NCBI GenBank assembly: GCA_035578155.1
Contig: JAPWDM010000015.1
Coordinates: forward strand, 8,368,709-8,432,708
DNA length: 64,000 bases
Reading direction: 5' to 3'
From: Brachynemurus nebulosus
Taxonomy: Eukaryota > Arthropoda > Insecta > Neuroptera > Myrmeleontidae
Positions 55,901-64,000 of the stretch are shown piece after piece. The notes beneath the pieces are model-generated. The model was not told the origin of the DNA. It did no database searches and saw only the letters and a list, made by a program, of their open reading frames with translations. Each line of letters opens with the position of its first letter. Positions within the stretch are counted from its first letter, which is position 1. The translations under genes were made by a program, and so were the position numbers.

Positions 55901-58046
55901 CTGATATCATCAGTAATTTCAGTATTCTTCACAATTAAAAACTTTTCGAAATGTATGGATTGAAGAGCTAATGTGAGTAAAGAATGTAATCTTTTACAAC
56001 GGTTGAAATGTTGACCTGTTATAAAAGTGTTTACAGAACCACTAGCCAGTACTTCAGCATTTACCATGACGTTAGTAATTCCACAACTGTCGATGAATTT
56101 TCCAATAGCTTTAAAATAAGCCATCATAATATGGAAGGAGCCAAAATGAATAAATAAATTATCAAAACGTGGTTTTTCGCTACTTTGTATTTGTAGAGCA
56201 ACTTTTGCAATTGCTAGATCATACGTTATTTCCATATAAGATTCACTGCATTCCGTAGCCACTTGTTGACCCTGTCTCATTGTTTCTAAGACGACTGAAG
56301 TATTTGTTGGCGAAGAATTGATTGTTGTTAAATATGAAATTCTCTGTTTACATTTTGTGTCAAGGTGAATCATACTTTGAAATCCTACCCAAGATGGTGT
56401 ATTCGGTAACTTCAAAAAAATGCGAAATTACCCAAGCAAGATTAATATGATTGTACGATTTTATTTTAGTTGGAACACATAATCGCAATGGGCTATCAAT
56501 AGGTTCAAACGTTTCCTGTATTCTTGGTTTTTTATTATACACTTCTAATTCAAATGTTATGGTGTCAAATGTTCGCCGTCTTTTCTTCGATTCTGCGGGT
56601 TGGGGTGGATTTTGCACAGTATCTTCATCAAAAACACTGTTTTCTGCATCACTTCTTTCTAGGTCACTTTCAGAGTTATAATTAGGAATATCATTATTTT
56701 GAAAAATGATTCCAACAGTGTCATGTAATGTATCTTTGCCGCTTAAAGTATCAACAAATCTGTCGAAGTTGTCATATGCTAATCCAGTGCACAACTTATT
56801 TGAGCGTGTGATCCCTTCTGGACAAAGATCATTACGATTAGTAGAAGCAAATGTCGCTTCTGTTTCAATTTCCTCCAAAACGGTATAGCTGCAGCAATGT
56901 CCATACTTGTTTATAATATTAATAATTTTTTTACTGTTAGTTAAACCTTTCAAGGCCATACCAAGAGATATATGCTTTGAAGGTTTTATTTTGCCACGTG
57001 ATACAGCATATATTAAATCTTCAGCAAGAGATGTTGCAGTCCTGTTAATATTAACATTACGCTTACGTCAAAAACTTGAACAAATTATTTTTGAATAGAA
57101 ATCAGTCAGCATTGGTGGAACATTGCATTCTCCTTTTTTCAAATCATTTGCTGTCGGTTCATCTGGTAATGGATTATGCTGAATGTTCTGGATTTCAGAC
57201 CGTAAAATTTGTGCAGCTCTGTCCAAAATATCTTGTTTTTCCAATATATCTAAGTCAATTTTTAATAGATTTCCGTTATTTGGTTTAACAATTTTTTTAT
57301 AATTGACCGTGATGATGTTTATTTTTTAGGGTACTTTTCCAACAGTCTATTTTCGAAATTATATGGTTCTACGTTTATTGTTGAGTCTGTTTTGTGGTTG
57401 TTTGCGAATTCGATGAATAGAGATTTTAAAAATGCTAAGTAAAAACAGTTTTTTTTTCAATGATATTAATAGATACAAAGCGACAAACTGCATCGAATGC
57501 TTCTTTGTGGATGGACCGGGATAAATGCCATGAAGTTGTTTCGTTTTTTTTGCTCTTAATGACTGACTGTAAAGTATTTTTATAATATAATTTACAGTAT
57601 CTATGATAAAAAATAATCGAATTATTGGCGCGTTTTTCATCGATTTTGTTCAGTAAATCTATATCACCTGTTTCACCGGCTTGAATCTTAAGAAGATCAA
57701 CATTTTCTTGTGTTAAGCAAGTTTGTAATGCTTGTTCATGTCCGTGCATTTTTTTTCGCTTCTTATTGCAAAAAATACATACACTGTCTTTCCCATTAGA
57801 ACTTTCACAGTCTGTAGTTTCATCTGTTTTTCCTTCTACAATATCTTCGCTAACAATATCCTCTACACAGGTATTAGATGTAACGTCCAGGACGATACCT
57901 TCATTTCTATCAGACCGGTTACTTATGCTTGATACGACGTTGACGTCGCTAGCGTTATCCAGTGCGTTGATCTTGGCGACTATAGTATGTTGGTCACTAT
58001 TGTTAGCATCGTCTTGAAAACTAAGAAGAAAACGGAAATTTTTCAT
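52976..58046 (-). pseudogene. Academ-like transposase with XPG/PIN-type nuclease, multi-frameshift
   Basis: Blocks on the minus strand: 58046-57435 with a Cys-rich finger (VCIFCNKKRKK, YHRYCKLYYK); 57430-56970; 56959-56400 (INKYGHCCSYTVLEEIETEA); 56415-53953 (820 codons); and 53940-53601, spliced by a GTACTTG/TTACAG intron (53140-53600) in phase to an acidic last exon 53139-52976. The 820-codon part ends with HEEADTKIVFHV (about residue 685), CSDTDILIILLGN and FTGCDFNPAFYRKGKKK, acidic motifs of XPG/FEN-type nucleases. This matches the Academ superfamily, whose transposases carry an XPG nuclease. It is broken by a T9 shift (57449), an A6 shift (57322), TGA (about 57067), an A7 shift (56414) and TAG (53950-53952). 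No helicase is seen. Confidence 0.65.
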
Positions 58047-58835
58047 TCTCTGTATGTAGATTAATTTGATAACTACGAGTAATTATGCAGTTAGCCTTGT
58101 TAAGTTTTACAGATTTGTTTCAAATTTATTACATGAAATATATTGAGGATTTTTGGAGTATAAATATTTCCTGTGTATTATATGTTACACTTATTTATAA
58201 ATATGTACTTGATTTTTATAATTTATTATCTATTAGGAAGAATATTTTCTGTTCCATATATTTTTATGACAGAATTGCATTTTTTTAATATTTTATGGTC
58301 TTTTCGTACTAAAAATTTTGCTATTTAAACGGACAAATTGACAAATGACCCATTTTTGTCAACAAAATTTATAACATTTGAAATTTTATTTTTTACATAA
58401 AAAATCGAAAAGGGTTCAGAATAAACTATTCGTTAAAAAAAGTCCAAAAAAAAAATTTTAAAAGAATCTTTTTGGGTTACGATGTTATGGTTTATTAAGG
58501 TCAAATGTAAAACTAACAACATTGAAGGACTGATTGTTGATTTTTGTGAATTTTCTTGTGTTTTAAATTACTACTGTTATTATTTTTGTTAAAATTTTAT
58601 TTTATTTACTTAAAATTTTTAACTAGAATTTTATTTACTTTTATTAATTAAATATAGCATACATTTACAAATTCTATTAACTTTATCAGAACATGCGAGC
58701 GAAAAAGATTATAAGAAGCTTAATATCGTAGGACAAAACTCGAAAGAGACGCAAATATTAAGAAAAATGAGTGGTTCAGTGGTTCAAAGAAAAATAAAAA
58801 CTAGAACCATTAGAAACTACTTGCGTGATAATCTA
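58047..58835. other. AT-rich spacer, nothing recognised
   Basis: Lies between the Academ-like gene's 5' side and the start of the CACTA-like candidate. The Academ exon at 58046 is preceded by TTCTTAG, so an earlier exon could lie here, but I cannot identify it. Confidence 0.4.
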
Positions 58836-59400
58836 TCCCAGTGAACACAAAACGTTAGTGTTATGGAACACAGAAATCACAAATTACGTAACTAAAGTTA
58901 CACAAATGTGATGTAACCTTAACATAATATTTGACTTTTATGTTATGTTACCTTTATGTTATTTATTAGTTACGTAACAGTGTTACTTCAATTTGATGTA
59001 ACATGTGTTATCTTTATGTTATGTTTTAGTTACATTACAGTGTTACTTTAATTTAACATAACATTTGTTATCTTTATGTTATGTTTCAATAACATTACAG
59101 TGTTACTTTAATGTAACATAACATTTGTTATCTTTATGTTATGCATGAATTACATAACAGTGTTACTTCAATTTAATGTAACACGTGTTATCTTTATGTT
59201 ATGTTTTAGTGTTACTTTAATTTAACATAAAATTTGTTATTTTAACGTTACGTATCACTCATATAGAGGTGTTACTTTAATTCAATGTAACATATGGTAT
59301 CTTTATATTATGTGTCAGTTACATAACATTGTTATTTTAATTTAACATAAGATATTCTTTATTACTGCAATTAAACATATGTTACCATTAACTTATGTTT
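58836..59400. repeat. 60 bp subterminal tandem repeat
   Basis: CAGTGTTACTT recurs at 58978, 59038, 59098 and 59158, an exact 60 bp spacing. The units contain TAACATAACATTTGTTATC and TTATGTTATG; degraded copies extend on both sides. The units are rich in the palindromic GTTAC/GTAAC and TAACAT/ATGTTA words. The left edge reads CCCAGTGAACACAAAACGTTAG, which may be a transposon terminus. CACTA-type transposons have such subterminal repeats as transposase-binding sites, and a CACTA-type transposase gene follows. Confidence 0.8.
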
Positions 59401-59633
59401 ATTTATTATATATTTAGTTAATTATGGTCTTTATAGAGTATTGTAATGGACTAATAAATTAATAGCATTTCATGAAAACATATTTATTCAAACAAGTGTA
59501 AAAAAAAGTTTTACGTTCTTAATAACTTATTGGTTTTTAATCAAATACAAACAATTACATATATATAAAAAAAAATTAACAAAGATTTAATCATAAAATT
59601 ACATTTTTTGAAATAAACATTTAAGTATAATTA

Positions 59634-61706
59634 TTAATTGTTATATTGTAATAATGGAATTATCACTTTATAATTTAATGAATCGTGCACTATATTTATA
59701 CATTTCGATACCACTTCTGATGCTTTAATAATCACTGATTCAGATTTACAAGAATCATCAAATTTATAGATATGAAACAAGGAGAAATCGCATGGTATAT
59801 TTGAGAAACATTTTTTTTCTACGTATTTGTCACCAGAAATATATACAACATTATCAACAACACTAAAGTCTGTAATCAACAAAACTGATGAATCTGATAA
59901 CATACAAAAACGTCCATTTTTCTTTTTAGTAAGAGTGAATCCGTCAAATTCAACTGCATTTATCTTAGAACTATTTCTAACATACTGAACGACTGGGTAC
60001 AATTTTCTACACTCCCTTATAATAGAGAGAGAATTTTCTTCAAACGTCCGATTAACTATCTGTTCCAATGGTTTTGGAGCATCCTGAATTTTTCCTTTAA
60101 TATCAGACATATAATTTTCAAATTTGAAACAACTGAATTTATCTAAACAACCGAAAGCTTTCACTTCATTTGCTAAATGAAGAAGATTATGAATGTTATG
60201 TGTTAAATGTTCAACACCATATAAAACTTTACATTTATCAACGAACCATTTTAACAACAAATTAGCATAATTGTTCTTTGTACTACATAAACGTGGATCA
60301 CATAATATTCTTATAGCTGTACTAAAAGTAAGAAAATGATGATAATATTGATTTGACATGTTTTTTTCCAATATTACTGGACCAGTATAAAGTAAAAACT
60401 GACGAAGTTCGGTTGCTTTCCATTTATCTACTGTATCGAGCGCTCTTGGCTTTCGTGCAAATTCCTCAGGTATATAATTGCGCGTAGCAAGTAACATTTT
60501 CGAAATTGTCGCAATTTGATCGGGTTTTAATCGAATATTTTGGGCACCTTTAGTCCAAAGTTGTAGAAGACGTTTCATGACTCCCAAACACACGAGATGC
60601 ATGTAATCTAATGCAATTTGTGAAACCATGCCTATATTCAATTTTTTTAATATTGATATACCCGAATGATGCTCCTCTTGGTCCATATTATCAAAAGACT
60701 GATTCGTTCGCAAAACATTTTCCATGTCCGGAAAGACGACACATCCTCTCCATTCCCCTTCTTGAGTACATTTAGAACAGCTAAAGTAACCAGTGGGATA
60801 TTTGGTACATGTGATAAAAGCCTTTGCAGGAGCATCACAAGTGATTATCGTAATATGAACATTAATCTTCTGATTATTAATGACAATACCTTGTTTCATT
60901 ACAGACAACATGTCAACAACAAAAGGAGTGAGGTAAATATTTGCATCAATAGGTTTTGAATAACCATGAAAAATACCCACCAAAAACGGTTTAGTGTAAA
61001 AGTTAACATCTATTGCCATTAGCAGTGGCCAAAACTGACTAGTGGAACTGTTTGATATAGAAACACCATCGCAGTTGAGTTGAACACCAATATCAGTTGG
61101 ATAAGAATCAAAATATTTTTGAATGGAACGCTTTAAGCCATCTGCTATCCCAAAATGTATGTAACTCCCACCATTACCATATTCAATTTTACGGGTGGCA
61201 TCCCTTGGTGTATTCATCAAAGTCCTTACATCTCGAGGTAATTCTTTATGACCATTTCGTTTCAATATTTTGATTAAATCATTCACTGATCGATGAGATA
61301 GTTCATGTTTCAATGTCCATATTCGTAATTCGTCACTTAAGCTAATATTCTGGACTACTGGCTGGAGGATATTTGCATCAACAGAATCCAAACTATGTAT
61401 TTCATTTAATTGTTCATTATTACTCAAAAATTGTTCTTGACGACCGGCACAATCACTATAAAGTGGTGTATTATCATTTATCTGCTCATTAGAAAAATGT
61501 ATATCATGTATATTATTATTAAACCGTAAAATTTCTTCATCATTCTGTTCTATTACACTTTCCCGAACTGAATTGTCAGCTTCAATGTTACTATTAGTAT
61601 CTTCAGAAGTATTATTACTGTTAGAAATATTCCTTAAATTATGTAATCTTTTATATATGAGCTGATTTATTCGCCGTTTTGTTAAGTGGCGAATTTCTTT
61701 CGGCAT
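59634..61706 (-). CDS. CACTA/EnSpm-type (Transposase_21-like) transposase
   Basis: 690 codons, ATG to TAA, no break. The N-terminus is basic and Arg-rich (MPKEIRHLTKRRINQLIY), then Asn/Ser-rich to about 120. The core has DELRIWTLKHELSHRSVNDL, VQLNCDGVSISNSSTSQFWP (first Asp, about 210), ITCDAPAKAFI (about 290, a second acidic residue), a zinc-ribbon-like C.kY..GYFSCSKC, and IALDYMHLVCLGVMKRLLQLW (about 365-385). These blocks are those of animal EnSpm/CACTA-type transposases of the Transposase_21 kind. The tail (SGDKYVEKKCF, LFHIYKFD) occurs in related insect proteins. It lies right next to subterminal tandem repeats and diverges from the DUF4806-type gene. Possibly active. Family name moderately sure. 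Confidence 0.75.
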   Translation of the reverse strand: MPKEIRHLTKRRINQLIYKRLHNLRNISNSNNTSEDTNSNIEADNSVRESVIEQNDEEILRFNNNIHDIHFSNEQINDNTPLYSDCAGRQEQFLSNNEQLNEIHSLDSVDANILQPVVQNISLSDELRIWTLKHELSHRSVNDLIKILKRNGHKELPRDVRTLMNTPRDATRKIEYGNGGSYIHFGIADGLKRSIQKYFDSYPTDIGVQLNCDGVSISNSSTSQFWPLLMAIDVNFYTKPFLVGIFHGYSKPIDANIYLTPFVVDMLSVMKQGIVINNQKINVHITIITCDAPAKAFITCTKYPTGYFSCSKCTQEGEWRGCVVFPDMENVLRTNQSFDNMDQEEHHSGISILKKLNIGMVSQIALDYMHLVCLGVMKRLLQLWTKGAQNIRLKPDQIATISKMLLATRNYIPEEFARKPRALDTVDKWKATELRQFLLYTGPVILEKNMSNQYYHHFLTFSTAIRILCDPRLCSTKNNYANLLLKWFVDKCKVLYGVEHLTHNIHNLLHLANEVKAFGCLDKFSCFKFENYMSDIKGKIQDAPKPLEQIVNRTFEENSLSIIRECRKLYPVVQYVRNSSKINAVEFDGFTLTKKKNGRFCMLSDSSVLLITDFSVVDNVVYISGDKYVEKKCFSNIPCDFSLFHIYKFDDSCKSESVIIKASEVVSKCINIVHDSLNYKVIIPLLQYNN

Positions 61707-62846
61707 TTTCTGAAATTTAATAAGTTATATGAATACTTGACACTATAGTATGACTGACATAATAGTTTTCCGCGGTATGACTGACATTATAGTTATACAA
61801 TAATATATTACCAATAAATATATTTTGCGAGAATAAAGCGAAGAAACGCAGAATTCTGTGGAAAAACTGATGAATTACACAAAAGTATAAACAAATTAGA
61901 TAAACTGTTCCACTCAAAAAGTGAAAAAACGACGTTGACTTCGTTTATAAAAATGGCGGTAAATACTCTGGGCGGGAAATTATGGTTTTATTACATACTG
62001 TACATATGATACATATTATCGAAATACATATGATGCAAACGATGCAAATATATGCACATAACCTGTGCACATAACCGTCCTGAGATATCCAAGCATTATT
62101 ATTCAAGATGTAATATATGTACCATATGTAACATACGTATCCACACTATCATAGAGAGTTGAATAGATACTTTTGCTAATAATTTATAATGTATTTATCG
62201 TATTTATTATTTAGTATTTAAAATAAACTCTTCAATGTAGTTAATTATTAAATTATTTAATTTTATATTTGATACTGAACAATGTTTCGTTCATTAAATT
62301 ACAATGTATTATAATTAATTTCGAAAATACGATAATTTCGCGCCTTTGGTACAATCGGAACCCTCTTTAGGTAGGTTATAGTGATGAGAAGACCGGCCAT
62401 TTTGGAATTGTTCTTTTCCGGTTCATAGCGTCTATGGTGTACACGCATGTTAGGTGAGTAAAATAATTTAAATAAATATTGACTTTTTTAAGATAAAATA
62501 TTTATGCATCTGGGGTTGCAAATATTTGCAGTAGCTTTTTAATTCCTATGTTTTTTTTTATTCGTTAGTATTTTTCTTTTTTCTTAACGAATATATGTAT
62601 TGAATATCAATTGCGTTGTTAACTTTATCAAAAAATGCTATTGTAGCGTAACTTATTATTATCTATTTTTCTTGACTTCTGCTTCAAACGATCTATTCAG
62701 CAAAATATTTCGAAAAAATAGGTATATCTTAAATGTTTTTGATATTTAGAAGATGCATTTTAGAAAATGATGTATATGTAGAAAGTTATTTCTATTTTTT
62801 TATTTGTTGCATATTTTTACTTTTTCAGTTTTTTGCAACCTAAAAA
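61707..62846. promoter_or_regulatory. Divergent intergenic region between transposase and DUF4806-type gene
   Basis: 1.1 kb with both genes pointing away. GC rises at 62340-62460 (GGCGCCTTTGG-like and TTCTTTTCCGGTTCATAGCG blocks), and ATGTTAGGTGAGTAAAAT at about 62448 may be a first exon with a 5' splice site for the plus-strand gene. A first 5' UTR exon spliced to TTTTTCAG at 62821-62828 would fit. Core promoter elements cannot be pinned down by eye. Confidence 0.4.
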
Positions 62847-63957
62847 ATGGATTTTGTAGTGGTGAAGTTTAAAGAAAAAGATGGTACTTTCTCTGACCCT
62901 CAGGAAATTCCTTCCAACTGGATAATTGAAAGTGATAATTTCAATCAGGAAATGTGTTGATGGCCCCCAAGAAGTATTAAAAATAAAGGTTTATTAATCA
63001 AAAACAGAGTGGAGCCAGGGCAAAATTGGGAACAATGTGAGATTAGTATAGGAAAATTTTGTCGTAAGTTTCTTTAATATTAATCACTGCAATTGATTCA
63101 ATTTATGAGTGCGTACTACCTATTTAGCTAATTACAATTGCACTACTGCTACCTAATTAATCAAAAAGAAGAAAAAACTAAGTTGGTAAACATTGTTTGC
63201 AGGGTCATACGAAAAGGCTAGAAAAATTGCCGAAAATTCGGACTATACGTCAGCTGATGAAACCCAACAGGGGAAAGGAAAACGAACAAAGTACCGTTGT
63301 AAAAGGTACCTACCAGTTGACGATAGTTTAACCGATGAAGAAGATAACGAGAAATCATTTGTAGATTTACTTCCAAAAGTATCTGAATGTACTCCAGCAA
63401 AAGAAAATAATAAAACCAATAATTCGGGTAAGTAACTTAAGCAATTTTTTAAAATAATTATAAGCTTTTATGTATTAGTCTTCAGAAAATTTAATAACAA
63501 TGATTAATTTCACTACATTTTATCCAAAACCAGAGGTGACATCAAGACCAAAAAATGATATTCCTGAAGAATGCTGTTCCTCAGTGTCTCCATTATCAGA
63601 TTCACCACGTTCAGCCCTATCCCGAGGCACATTGACGTCTGAGTGTGAAGGACAGTCCGGCTACTTACGAGAGATAAGAGGTAAATTTAATAAAATTTAG
63701 TTTCGAATGTCTGTCATATTTTTTATTATTTTAATTTTTTCTTAATCATAGGTCAGCTCTCCTTGATTCAAAGAACATTGGTTATCATGGACGTAAAAAT
63801 CGCTGATTTAGCACAAAGGATTGATAGAGTTAGCATTTCAACTCCCAAATTAACAGGGTCAATAGAAAATGTGAGAAAAATGGTACCCTTAAATAATAGA
63901 GAAGATTGTGAGGTGTTTGACAAGAAGTTAGAAAATACTGCTCTCTTGAAGGAGTTT
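62847..63957 (+). CDS. DUF4806-type transposon-associated protein, 5' four exons (partial)
   Basis: Exons 62847-63063, 63203-63427, 63534-63680 and 63752-63957, with GTAAGT-type donors and AG acceptors. All three junctions keep the frame, and the last exon ends at GTAAGTATAC, so the gene continues past the window. Exon 1 encodes MDFVVVKFKEKDGTFSD, IPSNWIIES and WPPRSIKNKG, ending in WEQCEI; this Vve-F..d.....vP..W....CyWPP layout is frequent in insect proteins with DUF4806. Exon 4 has LAQRIDRVSI and MVPLNNREDCEVFDKKLEN, the start of DUF4806. One TGA (62958-62960) interrupts exon 1 just before the WPP motif. Role unknown; probably the second protein of the adjacent transposon. Confidence 0.7.
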
Positions 63958-64000
63958 GTAAGTATACATTGAATTTTATTTATTAAGGTCACAACTTTCC

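Noticed and set aside
58978..59220. CRISPR-like array suggested by the regular 60 bp spacing
   Set aside because: The repeats are contiguous with no unique spacers and lie in a eukaryotic transposon; they are subterminal tandem repeats.

Overview
The window is AT-rich arthropod nuclear DNA, most likely from an insect. The evidence is spliced genes with GT/AG introns, long (TA)n arrays, and transposon families typical of insects and other invertebrates (Tc1, pogo, gypsy, jockey-type, Academ-like, MADF/BESS proteins). A hemipteran is possible but not proven. I see no bacterial operons, rRNA, functional tRNA or CRISPR array. Almost every coding region is part of a mobile element or its remains; the only locus that might be a host gene is a broken MADF/BESS gene.

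Region 1 (0.1-10 kb) is a nested block. A minus-strand gene encoding a DDE-like transposase fused to a ULP1 (SUMO protease-like) domain runs from about 9.8 kb to 2.84 kb. A 3.5 kb non-LTR retrotransposon splits it at 4.54-8.06 kb, and a hAT-like element truncates its 3' end at 2.86 kb. A convergent plus-strand exon at the left edge carries a ubiquitin-specific-protease-like Cys box. Region 2 (10.6-14.8 kb) holds a dimeric ~162 bp satellite and gypsy pol remains split by a long-inverted-repeat element. Region 3 (16-21.5 kb) holds relics: an IS630-like transposase, a pogo-like tail, a jockey-type ORF1 and endonuclease, and a fragment resembling type B DNA polymerase.

Region 4 (21.7-27.1 kb) is a five-exon MADF/BESS gene. 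Its 4 kb first intron contains a foldback-like repeat and an ISL2EU/IS4EU-like pair: a SWIM+YqaJ nuclease gene facing a DDE_4 transposase. The YqaJ gene has a stop codon exactly where the catalytic Lys should be. Region 5 (27-43 kb) holds a retroelement ORF1, a pogo fragment, an intact-looking Tc1 element, an LTR-element 5' end, elements beginning CAGGGTGT, and a nearly intact pogo element. Region 6 (43.1-52.6 kb) is a gypsy element with intact gag and pol joined by a probable -1 frameshift at a TTTAAAC heptamer.

Region 7 (53-58 kb) is a broken Academ-like XPG-nuclease transposase gene with a spliced acidic tail. Region 8 (58.8-64 kb) is a candidate two-gene transposon. It has 60 bp subterminal tandem repeats and an intact 690 aa CACTA-type transposase on the minus strand, diverging from a well-spliced DUF4806-type gene that leaves the window.

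Several otherwise clean frames break inside A/T homopolymers, and the two gypsy LTR copies appear to differ mainly in homopolymer length. Some of the apparent pseudogenes may therefore be long-read sequencing errors.
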